A stretch of 15,968 nucleotides of DNA. Source: Pseudomonadota bacterium (lineage in GTDB: Bacteria; Myxococcota; Myxococcia; Myxococcales; Myxococcaceae). The notes beneath the pieces were generated by a model, which saw nothing but the letters and a program-made list of their open reading frames with translations, ran no database searches and was not told the DNA's origin. Below, piece by piece: positions 1 through 8,305 of this stretch (position 1 is the first letter of the stretch; each line of letters starts with the position of its first letter). A program made the translations under genes and the position numbers. The DNA is taken from contig JAFADT010000551.1 in NCBI GenBank assembly GCA_023424585.1, positions 1 to 15,968 of the forward strand, read 5' to 3'.

Positions 1-330
1 GGGCAGCGCGACGATGAGCCCCACCCCCGCGCCCAGCACCGTCATGGCCCCCATGGCCCGCGCGCGAGTGCGATACGGCCCGCCCTTGTCCACCAGCGCG
101 ACGAAGAGGCCCGCCATGCCCGCCCACGACGCCGCCGGGTTGCCCAGCAGCGCGGAGATCAGCAGCGGCACGCCCAGCGCCAGCCCCGTGCGCAGCCCCG
201 CGGCGATGGCGGGCCGGCCCGGCTGGAAGCGGAAGAGGCCCGCGACGTGGCGGGGCAGGTGTCCCCGCGCCGCCCGCCCCCGCGGGGCCACCCACCCTTG
301 CGCCGCCGTGTCGCCTCCGTCCCCGCGCAT
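1..330 (-). CDS. FUSC-family membrane protein, N-terminal part (3' end beyond window)
   Basis: Only the first 110 residues are present; the frame is open to the left edge. After a basic, probably cytoplasmic N-terminus of about 45 residues come hydrophobic stretches with the pattern RTGLALGVPLLISALLGN, then a glycine/alanine-rich segment around GLFVALVDKGGPYRTRARAM and another hydrophobic run. This order is typical of the N-terminal half of FUSC/YccS-like proteins, inner-membrane proteins often linked to aromatic-acid or metabolite efflux. The ATG (328-330) has a good AAGGAG ribosome site (336-341) five bases away. It lies 114 bases downstream of the S4 gene on the same strand, so it may share the metal-responsive promoter, although a GC-rich hairpin lies between. 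The family call rests on motif resemblance only; the substrate is unknown. Confidence 0.7.
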   Translation of the reverse strand, partial: MRGDGGDTAAQGWVAPRGRAARGHLPRHVAGLFRFQPGRPAIAAGLRTGLALGVPLLISALLGNPAASWAGMAGLFVALVDKGGPYRTRARAMGAMTVLGAGVGLIVALP

Positions 331-401
331 CCCTGCTCCTTCCTCTCGTGAACCTCCCCCGAGGAAGAAGATGGGGTGCGCGAGCGCCGGATTCCGCCCC
401 T

Positions 402-428
402 GCCCGCCCGCATGCAGGGCAGGCGGGC
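402..428 (-). terminator. GC-rich hairpin after the S4 gene, weak terminator candidate
   Basis: A seven-base perfect stem (402-408 with 422-428) encloses a 13-base loop, directly after the S4 stop codon. No T-tract follows on the minus strand, so it may attenuate or only stabilise the S4 message; readthrough into the FUSC gene is likely. Confidence 0.3.
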
Positions 429-444
429 GGCGCGGGGACGGCGG

Positions 445-1077
445 TCAGCTGCGCTGCGCGTAGTACTCGACGATGAACGGCTCGTTCACGTCCACGGGGA
501 TCTCCTCGCGCTCGGGCAGCCGCACGTAGCGCATGCCCTCCCCTTCGCCCAGGACCTGCACATACGCCGGCACCTGCCGGGACTTCATCCGGCCGAAGGC
601 CTCCTGCACCACCGCGAGCTTCAGGTGCGCGGGGAAGAAGCGCACCTCGTGGCCCGGCTTGAGCCGGATGCTCGGGATGTCCGCGCGCTTGCCGTTCACC
701 TGGAAGTAGCCGTGGCGCACGAACTGCCGCGCCTGCCGGATGCTCGTGGCCAGCCCCGCGCGCAGCACCAGCGCGTCCAGCCGGCTCTCCAGGAGCTGCA
801 GCAGCACTTTGCCCGTGTTGCCCGGGGCCTTGCGCGCCTCCAGGAAGGCGCTGCGGCACTGCTTCTCCAGCAGGCCGTAGTACAGCTTCAGCTTCTGCTT
901 CTCCCGTAGCCGCTGCGCGAAGTCGCTCACCGACACGCGCGCCGTCGCCCCATGCTGGCCCGGCGGATACGGCCGGCGCAGCACCGGGTCCTTGTCAGGG
1001 TCCTTCGCGCTGATGCGCGACAGCGGGATGCCCAACCGCCGACACATCTTCCCTCGCGGTCCCAGTTCACGCGCCAC
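445..1077 (-). CDS. rpsD: 30S ribosomal protein S4, zinc-free (C-minus) paralog
   Basis: The 210-residue product is a full-length S4: N-terminal [10 protein letters not shown], the signature RPYPPGQHG near residue 40, [12 protein letters not shown], the S4 RNA-binding domain (about residues 95-160, [15 protein letters not shown].. [10 protein letters not shown]) and the C-terminal INEP-like [11 protein letters not shown]4 binds 16S rRNA early in 30S assembly. Zinc-type S4 proteins carry cysteines at about positions 9, 12, 26 and 31; here only C12 remains (G9, D26, P31), so this copy cannot form that zinc site. It starts with GTG (1075-1077), supported by a strong GGAGGAA ribosome site six bases away (1084-1090). 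It stands alone rather than in the usual S13-S11-S4-rpoA operon and has a Fur-family box just upstream. That suggests a second S4 induced under metal limitation; the main copy is assumed to be elsewhere. Confidence 0.95.
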   Translation of the reverse strand: MARELGPRGKMCRRLGIPLSRISAKDPDKDPVLRRPYPPGQHGATARVSVSDFAQRLREKQKLKLYYGLLEKQCRSAFLEARKAPGNTGKVLLQLLESRLDALVLRAGLATSIRQARQFVRHGYFQVNGKRADIPSIRLKPGHEVRFFPAHLKLAVVQEAFGRMKSRQVPAYVQVLGEGEGMRYVRLPEREEIPVDVNEPFIVEYYAQRS

Positions 1078-1100
1078 GGTGTGTTCCTCCGACCTTCCTG

Positions 1101-1114
1101 TTGGCTCGAGCCAA
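1101..1114. repeat. 14-bp perfect palindrome in the S4 leader
   Basis: TTGGCTCGAGCCAA equals its own reverse complement. It sits between the Fur-family box and the S4 ribosome site. As RNA it can only pair with a small or no loop, so a dimeric DNA-binding protein site is the better reading, if it is functional. Confidence 0.4.
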
Positions 1115-1121
1115 GTTGAAG

Positions 1122-1138
1122 TTGATAATCACTATCAA
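1122..1138. promoter_or_regulatory. Fur-family (Fur or Zur) operator upstream of S4
   Basis: The core TGATAATCACTATCA (1123-1137) matches the 7-1-7 inverted repeat TGATAAT-N-ATTATCA in 14 of 15 positions, and the flanking T and A extend the symmetry to arms TTGATA/TATCAA. This pattern is used by Fur in many proteobacteria and by Zur in cyanobacteria, so the metal cannot be read from the site alone. It lies 44 bases upstream of the S4 GTG codon and about 290 bases from the protease start, so S4 is the likely target. The zinc-free nature of S4 favours Zur. Confidence 0.75.
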
Positions 1139-1249
1139 TTTCATTACCCGCAAAGGGAGTAGGCGGTCAAGCTTCCAGACACGGGGTGTGAGTGGACGAG
1201 CGTGCGCAGGCGGAGTGAAAATGAACGGAAATACAACCCGGCGCACCTG

Positions 1250-1265
1250 CCGACCTACCGGTCGG
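1250..1265. promoter_or_regulatory. Inverted repeat CCGACC-4-GGTCGG
   Basis: Two perfect six-base arms are separated by TACC. The spacing and symmetry suit a dimeric regulator such as a TetR-type protein, but the site lies about 160 bases upstream of the protease start and no promoter was assigned next to it. Chance occurrence in GC-rich DNA is possible. Confidence 0.3.
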
Positions 1266-1312
1266 AATGTGTTTCCGGGGCTCATGTAGGACGAACACTT
1301 CACCTTTTGAAT

Positions 1313-1336
1313 TCATGAGGTTGGACCCACTCATGA
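1313..1336. promoter_or_regulatory. Inverted repeat TCATGAG-10-CTCATGA upstream of the protease
   Basis: Perfect seven-base arms (1313-1319 and 1330-1336) flank a ten-base centre. A further CTCATG occurs at 1281-1286. The repeat ends 90 bases before the chosen protease start, a sensible place for an operator. No regulator could be matched to it. Confidence 0.35.
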
Positions 1337-1426
1337 CCGTGTAAGCAAGCACGCACACGCAACAACGGACTGGCTGACACGAGAATCAATTTGTCCGCTT
1401 CACCTGCCCCGGAAAGCACTCCCCCC

Positions 1427-3223
1427 ATGGCCCTGCGCACCGACCTTTCGAAGCCCGTTGTCGCCCCCCAGACCCGCACCGACACGAAGCCGGTGAACAC
1501 CGTGAAGCCCCAGGGCCCGGTGGGCATGAGCTCGCAGTCCAGCTTCAGCGCGGGCGCGCCCTCCAAGGCGAAGGCCACGGTGGCGCTGAACGGCGTGGGC
1601 CAGAAGCTGACGCCGGGGCCGGTGGACCTCTCCAGCCCCCAGGCGCAGCAGGCCGTGCAGCAGACGGTGGCGTACGTGAACCAGAAGAACCCGCAGCTGA
1701 CCGGCATCACGGGCGGCACGTCGTTCTCGCCGCGCACGGTGGAGCGCGACCAGCTGGGCATGACGCACGTGCGCATGGACCGCATGCACGAGGGCGTGAA
1801 GGTCGCCGGTGAGCAGATCATCGGCCACCTGGACGCGAAGGGGCAGTTCGACAGCCTGACGGGCAACGTGTCCAACATCCCGGCGGGCCTGGGCAAGGCG
1901 CCCACGAAGCTGACGGCGAAGGACGCGCTGGCCATCGCGCAGAAGGACTTCAACGGCGAGACGTCCAAGGCCCCCACCTCGGAGAAGGTCATCGTGAAGG
2001 GCCAGGACGGCCAGTACCACGCCGCCTTCCACGTGACGCTCACCGACACGTCGCTGTCCAACGGGAAGGACCCGCGCTCGATGAACTACTTCATCGACGC
2101 GAACACCGGCGAGTCCGTCAAGCAGTACAACACCATCCGCGCGTGCTGCACCGGCGGCGCCGCGCACGCCGCCCACACGGGCGGGGCCGCCGCGGCCCAG
2201 ACGCCCTCCAAGCCCGCCACGCCGGGCGCGGGCACGGACACGGGCCGCGTGGCGGACGACCAGACGATGTACAGCGGCAAGGTCGACATCCAGACCACGA
2301 AGAACAAGGACGGCACGTACTCGCTGGAGGACAAGACCCGCGGCAAGGGCATCGTGACGTACGACGCGAAGAACCGCGAGCAGGCGTCCGGCACCACGGC
2401 CATCACCGACAACAACGACGTCTGGGGTGAGAAGACCGACCCGTCGCGCGCCGCCGCGGCGGTGGACGCGCACTACGGCGCGGAGATGACCTACGACTTC
2501 TACAAGGACATCCTCGGCCGCGACTCCATCGACGGCAAGGGCGAGAAGCTCATCTCCTACGTGCACACCGACGTGAACCTGGTGAACGCGTTCTGGGACG
2601 GCGAGAAGATGCAGTACGGCGACGGCGACGGCCGCGACTCCGGCCCGCTCACCACGCTGGACATCGCGGGCCACGAGATCAGCCACGGCCTCACGGAGCG
2701 CACCGCGGGCCTGGAGTACGAGGGCGAGTCCGGCGGCCTCAACGAGTCCTTCAGCGACATCATGGGCACGGGCGTCGAGTGGTACGTGAGCCAGAAGAAC
2801 CAGGGCGTGAAGTTCGACTGGTCGGTGGGCGAGGACGCGTGGACGCCGACGAACGGCGACAACACGGACGCCCTCCGCTACATGAACGACCCGACGTCGG
2901 ACGGCTACTCCATCGACAACTACAAGAACTACCCGAAGATGACGGAGGTCCACGGGTCCAGCGGCATCGCGAACAACGCCTTCTACCTGCTCACCGAGGG
3001 CGGCAAGAACCGCACCTCCGGCATCGAGGTGAAGGACGGCATCGGCATGGAGAAGAGCCTGAAGATCTTCGGCCGCGCGCTCACCACGTACATGACGCCG
3101 CAGACGAACTTCTCCGAGGCCCGCGCCGCCACCATCAAGGCCGCCACGGACCTGTACGGCAAGGACTCCACCGAGGCGAAGAAGGTCGCCGAGGCCTGGA
3201 CCGCCGTCGGCGTGACCAAGTAA
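1427..3223 (+). CDS. M4 (thermolysin-type) zinc metallopeptidase with propeptide
   Basis: The 598-residue protein has an FTP/PepSY-type propeptide (about residues 70-235), a small-residue linker with adjacent cysteines CCTGGAAHAAHTGG (about 240-255), and an M4 catalytic domain (about 280-598). Catalytic residues are visible: HEISH at 416-420 gives two zinc ligands and the general-base Glu417, NESFSD at 439-444 gives the third ligand Glu440, and His509 in EVHGSSG matches the transition-state histidine. Such enzymes cleave before bulky hydrophobic residues and mature by self-cleavage of the propeptide. No Sec or Tat signal peptide is seen, which is odd for this normally exported family. ATG 1427 is chosen because it has a GGAAAG ribosome site ten bases away; an in-frame TTG at 1391 would add 12 residues but still no signal. 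A strong terminator follows, so it is probably monocistronic. Confidence 0.93.
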   Translation: MALRTDLSKPVVAPQTRTDTKPVNTVKPQGPVGMSSQSSFSAGAPSKAKATVALNGVGQKLTPGPVDLSSPQAQQAVQQTVAYVNQKNPQLTGITGGTSFSPRTVERDQLGMTHVRMDRMHEGVKVAGEQIIGHLDAKGQFDSLTGNVSNIPAGLGKAPTKLTAKDALAIAQKDFNGETSKAPTSEKVIVKGQDGQYHAAFHVTLTDTSLSNGKDPRSMNYFIDANTGESVKQYNTIRACCTGGAAHAAHTGGAAAAQTPSKPATPGAGTDTGRVADDQTMYSGKVDIQTTKNKDGTYSLEDKTRGKGIVTYDAKNREQASGTTAITDNNDVWGEKTDPSRAAAAVDAHYGAEMTYDFYKDILGRDSIDGKGEKLISYVHTDVNLVNAFWDGEKMQYGDGDGRDSGPLTTLDIAGHEISHGLTERTAGLEYEGESGGLNESFSDIMGTGVEWYVSQKNQGVKFDWSVGEDAWTPTNGDNTDALRYMNDPTSDGYSIDNYKNYPKMTEVHGSSGIANNAFYLLTEGGKNRTSGIEVKDGIGMEKSLKIFGRALTTYMTPQTNFSEARAATIKAATDLYGKDSTEAKKVAEAWTAVGVTK

Positions 3224-3238
3224 TCCCCTGAGGTTCCA

Positions 3239-3282
3239 GGCCCGGATGGGAGCCCCCGCTCCCGTCCGGGCCTTTTGTTTTT
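3239..3282 (+). terminator. Strong intrinsic terminator of the M4 protease gene
   Basis: A 14-base-pair stem with a single G-T wobble (3239-3252 with 3259-3272) and a six-base loop is followed by TTTTGTTTTT (3273-3282). It begins 15 bases after the protease stop codon. The T-tract is only on the plus strand, so it does not serve the convergent reductase gene. Confidence 0.93.
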
Positions 3283-3318
3283 CACGGCTCCGCCAGGGTG
3301 GCCCGCGTCACGCCCCGC

Positions 3319-4353
<1,035 letters not shown>

Positions 4354-4524
4354 GACGCGCACCTCGTGACGAAGCGGGAGGAAAGGCGGCCGACGTAACG
4401 GACCGTGGCGCGGCGCGCAACCGCCGTCTCGCACCGCGCGTCGCGCTTGAAGCGGCGCGGGGGGGCGCCCATCATGCGTGCGCCTTCCCGGGCGGGGAGG
4501 CGGAGATCCAGGTCCTACGTGAGC

Positions 4525-6300
4525 ATGTCCGAGCCCCCCGCAGCTGGCCGCCCGCCCATCCTCCGGGCCCTGGGCTATCTGCGCCGCTATCGCCTGGAGA
4601 CGCTGGGGGCGCTGCTGTCGCTGCTGCTCGTGTCCGTGGCGAACCTGGGCGCGCCGCAGATGATCCGCATCGCCATCGACCAGGGGCTCGCGCGCGGGGA
4701 GCAGCGCTCCGTGTGGCTGGCGGTGGGGGGTCTGATCGCCATCGCGCTGGGGCGCGGCCTGTTCAACTTCCTGCAGGGCTACCTGGCGGAGCGCGCGTCG
4801 CAGGGCGTGGCGTTCGACCTGCGCGACGCGCTCTTCGCGCGCATCCAGCGGCTGTCCTTCAGCTACTACGACCAGGCGCAGACGGGGCAGCTGCTCACGC
4901 GGCTGACGAGCGACGTGGAGGCGGTGCGCACCTTCGTGGGCAGCGGCGTCGTGCAGTTCGCTGCGGCGGCGGCGATGCTGGTGGGCTGCGCGGGGCTGCT
5001 GGTCTACATGGATCCGGTGCTGGCGCTGGCGGAGCTGAGCTCCGTGCCGCCCATCCTGTGGGTGCTGCGCCGGTTCATGCGTCGGATGCGGCCGCTGTTC
5101 GGCCAGCTGCAGGCGCTGCTGGGCACGCTCAACACCACGCTCCAGGAGGACCTGCGCGGGCTGCGCGTGGTGCGCGCCTTCTCCGGCGAGGCGCGGGAGC
5201 TCGCGCGCTATGGGAAGACCAACGCGGAGCTGAAGGAGAAGAACCTGCGGGTGGTGGACGCGCTGGCCGGCAACTTCCCCTTCGTCACCTTCTTCGCCAA
5301 CCTGGGCATGCTGCTGGTGGTGGGCGTGGGCGGCTGGCGCATCTTCCACCAGCGGCTGACGATCGGGGAGCTGGTGGCCTTCAACAGCTACCTGGCCATC
5401 CTGCTGATGCCCCTGATGACGCTGGGCTTCTTCGCGGCCAGCATGTCGCGGGCGAGCGCGTCCGCGCAGCGCCTCTTCGAGCTGCTCGACACGGCGGTGG
5501 AGGTGGCGGACCGCCCGGGCGCGGTGCCGCTGCCCCCGCTGCAGGGCCGCATCGAGCTGCGCGACGTGCGCTTCCGCTACGCGGGCAGCGAGCGCGAGAT
5601 CCTGCGCGGCGTGAGCGTGACGCTGGAGCCCGGGCAGTTGGTGGCGGTGCTGGGCACCACCGGCTCCGGCAAGAGCACGCTCATCAACCTGCTGCCCCGC
5701 TTCTACGACGTCACGGGGGGCGCGGTGCTGCTGGACGGACACGACGTGCGGGACGTGACGCTCGCGAGCCTGCGCTCGCAGCTGGGCGTGGTGCTGCAGG
5801 ACGCGCTGCTGTTCTCCGGAACGGTGCGGGAGAACATCGCCTACGGGCGTCCGGAGGCGACCCAGGCCCAGGTGGAGGCCGCGGCGGAGGCGGCCCAGGC
5901 GGCGGAGTTCATCCGCGAGCTGCCCCAGGGCTACGACACGGTGGTGGGCGAGCGCGGCGTGGGGCTGTCCGGCGGACAGCGGCAGCGGCTGGCCATCGCG
6001 CGGGCGCTGCTCACGGATCCGCGCCTGCTCATCCTGGACGACAGCACGTCCGCGGTGGACGCGCGCACGGAGACGGCCATCCAGGGCGCGCTGGACGCGC
6101 TGATGCGGGACAAGCGCCGGACGGCCATCGTCATCGCCCAGCGCATCAGCACCGTGCGGGACGCGGACGTCATCCTGGTGTTGGACGAGGGGCGCATCGC
6201 CGCGAAGGGGCGCCACGAGGAGCTGAAGGCCACCAGCGAGCTCTACAACGACATCCTCGGCTCGCAGCTGCTGCCGCCGCGCCAGGAGGAGGTGGCATGA
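4525..6300 (+). CDS. ABC exporter half-transporter with degenerate ATP site (TM287/YheI-like)
   Basis: The 591-residue protein has a six-helix ABC membrane domain (about 20-310) and an ATPase domain (about 345-585). Walker A is GTTGSGKST (377-385), the Q-loop Gln is at 425, the signature LSGGQ at 481-485 and Walker B LLILDD at 501-506. Two catalytic residues deviate: Asp506 replaces the catalytic Glu and Gln539 (IVIAQR) replaces the H-loop His. The same changes mark TM287-type subunits of heterodimeric exporters, whose own site binds but barely hydrolyses ATP. The stop codon overlaps the start of the partner gene (ATGA), so both subunits are made together. The start at 4525 is chosen by alignment with family N-termini; ATG 4474 in the same frame would add 17 arginine-rich residues and cannot be excluded, because the ribosome site is weak for both. 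Substrate unknown; drug, lipid or peptide export is typical. Confidence 0.93.
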   Translation: MSEPPAAGRPPILRALGYLRRYRLETLGALLSLLLVSVANLGAPQMIRIAIDQGLARGEQRSVWLAVGGLIAIALGRGLFNFLQGYLAERASQGVAFDLRDALFARIQRLSFSYYDQAQTGQLLTRLTSDVEAVRTFVGSGVVQFAAAAAMLVGCAGLLVYMDPVLALAELSSVPPILWVLRRFMRRMRPLFGQLQALLGTLNTTLQEDLRGLRVVRAFSGEARELARYGKTNAELKEKNLRVVDALAGNFPFVTFFANLGMLLVVGVGGWRIFHQRLTIGELVAFNSYLAILLMPLMTLGFFAASMSRASASAQRLFELLDTAVEVADRPGAVPLPPLQGRIELRDVRFRYAGSEREILRGVSVTLEPGQLVAVLGTTGSGKSTLINLLPRFYDVTGGAVLLDGHDVRDVTLASLRSQLGVVLQDALLFSGTVRENIAYGRPEATQAQVEAAAEAAQAAEFIRELPQGYDTVVGERGVGLSGGQRQRLAIARALLTDPRLLILDDSTSAVDARTETAIQGALDALMRDKRRTAIVIAQRISTVRDADVILVLDEGRIAAKGRHEELKATSELYNDILGSQLLPPRQEEVA

Positions 6301-8111
6301 GGCGGCCGGGCAGCATCGAGGCGCTGGCGGAGCTGGAGGGAGGCCGCGCGCGGCAGCAGGGCAAGGTGCTGCGCAGGCTGCTGGGCGAGCTGCGTCCGCA
6401 CGCGCGCGCGCTCACCGCGGCGTGGGGCTTCATCCTGGTGGGCGCCGCGTGCCAGGCGCTGGGGCCGTACCTGATAGGCCGGGCCATCGACCGGGACATC
6501 GGCGCGGGGGATGGCTGGGGGCTCGTGCGGACGCTGGCGGTGCTGTTCGCCGTCTACGCCGTGGGCACGCTGTCGCAGTGGGCGCACACGTGGCGGGTGG
6601 GCCACACGGGCCAGCACGTCCTGTCGGACCTGCGCCAGCGGCTCTTCGAGCGGCTCCAGCAGCTGCCGCTGTCGTGGTTCGACCGCCGGCCGCTGGGCGA
6701 CCTGATGAGCCGCCTGCTCAGCGACGTGGACACGCTCAACCAGCTCTTCGCGCAGGGGCTGACGCAGCTGCTGGGGTCCGTGCTGGGGCTGGTGGGCGTG
6801 CTCGTCGCGATGTTCGCGCTCAACATGCGCCTGGCGCTGGCGTGCTTCTCCCTCATCCCGGCCATCCTGCTCACCACGTGGTTCTTCGCGTCGCGGGCGC
6901 GCAATGCCTACCGCAAGACGCGGCAGACGGTGGGCGACGTGACGGCGAACCTCCAGGAGGAGCTTGGAGGCGTGCGGCAGGCGCAGGCGTTCAACCGCAC
7001 GGAGAAGAACATCGAGCGCTTCCGCGACCGCAACGCGGCCAACCGCGACGCGAACGTGGCGGCGGTGGGCATCACGTCCGCGTTCTCGCCGGCCATCGAC
7101 CTGCTCTCCACGCTGTCCACCGCGCTGGTGATCGGCTACGGCGGCGCGCTGGCGCTGAGCGGGCAGCTCACGGTGGGCGGCGTGGCGGCGTTCCTCATCT
7201 ACGTGCAGCAGTTCTTCCGGCCGGTGCAGCTGGCCGCGTCGGTGGCCGCGCTGATGCAGTCCGCGCTGGCGGGGGCGGAGCGCATCTTCGCCATCCTCGA
7301 CGAGGCGCCGGAGCCGCCGGACGCGCCCGGCGCGGTGGAGCTGGGGCCGCTCGCGGGCCAGGTGGTGTTCGACCGGGTGTCCTTCGGCTACGACGCCGCG
7401 CGGCCGGTGCTGCGCGACGTGTCCTTCCGGCTGGAGCCCGGCCAGACGCTGGCGCTGGTGGGGCGCACGGGCGCGGGCAAGACGACGGTGGCCAGCCTGG
7501 TGCCGCGCTTCTACGACGTCACGGGGGGCGCGGTGCGCGTGGACGGCGAGGACGTGCGCCAGGTGACGCGCGCGAGCCTGCGCCGGCAGCTGGCCATGGT
7601 GTTGCAGGAGCCGTTCCTCTTCAGCGGGAAGGTGGCGGACAACATCGGCTACGGGAAGCCGGACGCCACCCGCGAGGAGGTGGAGGCGGCGGCGAAGGCG
7701 GTGCACGCGCACGACTTCATCACCCGGCTGCCGCAGGGCTACGACACCGTGCTGGGCGAGGGCGGCGCGACGCTCAGCCAGGGGCAGCGGCAGCTGCTCG
7801 CGTTCGCTCGCGCGGTCATCGCCAACCCGCGGGTGCTCATCCTGGACGAGGCGACGGCGAACATCGACACGCGCACGGAGGCGCTCATCCAGCTGGCGCT
7901 GGGGCAGCTGCTGTCGGGCCGCACGAGCATCGTCATCGCGCACCGGCTCAACACCATCCGCCACGCGGACCTCATCCTGGTGCTGGAGCACGGCAGCGTG
8001 GTCGAGCGGGGCAACCACGAGGAGCTGCTCGCGAAGGGCGGCCTCTACGCGGAGCTGTACCACCAGCAGTTCCGCGACACGCCGGAGCTGGCGGTCAAGG
8101 CGTCGGGCTGA
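6297..8111 (+). CDS. ABC exporter half-transporter, catalytic partner (TM288/YheH-like)
   Basis: The 604-residue partner has an N-terminal extension of about 30 residues, a six-helix membrane domain (about 40-330) and an ATPase domain (about 355-595). All catalytic residues are canonical: Walker A GRTGAGKTT (389-397), Walker B VLILDE with Glu518, and H-loop His549 (IVIAHR). The signature is LSQGQ (493-497) rather than LSGGQ, as in TM288-type subunits; this motif completes the degenerate site of the partner, whereas the LSGGQ of the upstream subunit completes the active one. The gene starts inside the last codon of its neighbour, which implies translational coupling and equal amounts. A GC-rich hairpin follows the stop codon. 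Confidence 0.94.
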   Translation: MRRPGSIEALAELEGGRARQQGKVLRRLLGELRPHARALTAAWGFILVGAACQALGPYLIGRAIDRDIGAGDGWGLVRTLAVLFAVYAVGTLSQWAHTWRVGHTGQHVLSDLRQRLFERLQQLPLSWFDRRPLGDLMSRLLSDVDTLNQLFAQGLTQLLGSVLGLVGVLVAMFALNMRLALACFSLIPAILLTTWFFASRARNAYRKTRQTVGDVTANLQEELGGVRQAQAFNRTEKNIERFRDRNAANRDANVAAVGITSAFSPAIDLLSTLSTALVIGYGGALALSGQLTVGGVAAFLIYVQQFFRPVQLAASVAALMQSALAGAERIFAILDEAPEPPDAPGAVELGPLAGQVVFDRVSFGYDAARPVLRDVSFRLEPGQTLALVGRTGAGKTTVASLVPRFYDVTGGAVRVDGEDVRQVTRASLRRQLAMVLQEPFLFSGKVADNIGYGKPDATREEVEAAAKAVHAHDFITRLPQGYDTVLGEGGATLSQGQRQLLAFARAVIANPRVLILDEATANIDTRTEALIQLALGQLLSGRTSIVIAHRLNTIRHADLILVLEHGSVVERGNHEELLAKGGLYAELYHQQFRDTPELAVKASG

Positions 8112-8118
8112 GCGCGAG

Positions 8119-8162
8119 GACGGCCTCGGTCCCGGGCCTCTGACTCCCGGGGGCGCGCCGTC
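8119..8162 (+). terminator. Possible terminator hairpin after the ABC exporter genes
   Basis: GACGGC (8119-8124) can pair with GCCGTC (8157-8162), and inside it CCCGGG (8131-8136) with CCCGGG (8146-8151), leaving internal bulges. The following TTGCTTGC is only a poor T-tract, so termination is likely partial or Rho-dependent. The remaining 140 bases before the next gene show nothing else clear. Confidence 0.4.
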
Positions 8163-8305
8163 TTGCTTGCACGGCTGGCCGCCCTTCGTTACCCAGCGGC
8201 CGAGGGTGCGGTCCCGACGACCTGCGCTTCGCGGCGGCAGTCGCCATCTCCAGCATTCAGTGCAGGGATGACGGGCGCGCCCTCTTCACCTTTCCAGGAG
8301 CAGGC

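Larger units (their letters stand above)
1078..1426. other. Divergent regulatory region between S4 and the M4 protease
   Basis: This 349-base stretch is AT-richer than its surroundings and I see no convincing gene in it. It holds, from left to right, the S4 ribosome site, a 14-base palindrome (1101-1114), a Fur-family operator (1123-1137), a TTGACC hexamer on the minus strand (1165-1170) that could serve as a -35 element, a six-base inverted repeat (1250-1265), a seven-base inverted repeat (1313-1336) and a possible TTGAAT -35 hexamer on the plus strand (1307-1312). No good -10 element could be assigned on either strand. Confidence 0.6.

Noticed and set aside
1101..1303. Short frames on both strands in the region between S4 and the protease
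   Set aside because: No good ribosome sites, codon use unlike the genome, and they overlap the clear operator site.
1400..2953. Long minus-strand frame opposite the M4 protease
   Set aside because: Low-complexity Val/Arg/His composition and no ribosome site; the plus-strand M4 motifs are unmistakable.
4354..6216. Long open minus-strand frame continuing upstream of the aldo/keto reductase
   Set aside because: It is antisense to the ABC exporter gene, rich in Arg/His/Gln low-complexity sequence and lacks domain motifs; such shadow frames are expected at this GC content. The reductase starts at its own ATG with a ribosome site.
4713..6296. Plus-strand frame fused in phase to the second ABC subunit
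   Set aside because: The Gly/Ala/Arg-rich product is an off-frame reading of the first ABC subunit; all family motifs lie in the other frame, and the second subunit starts at 6297 with an ATGA overlap.
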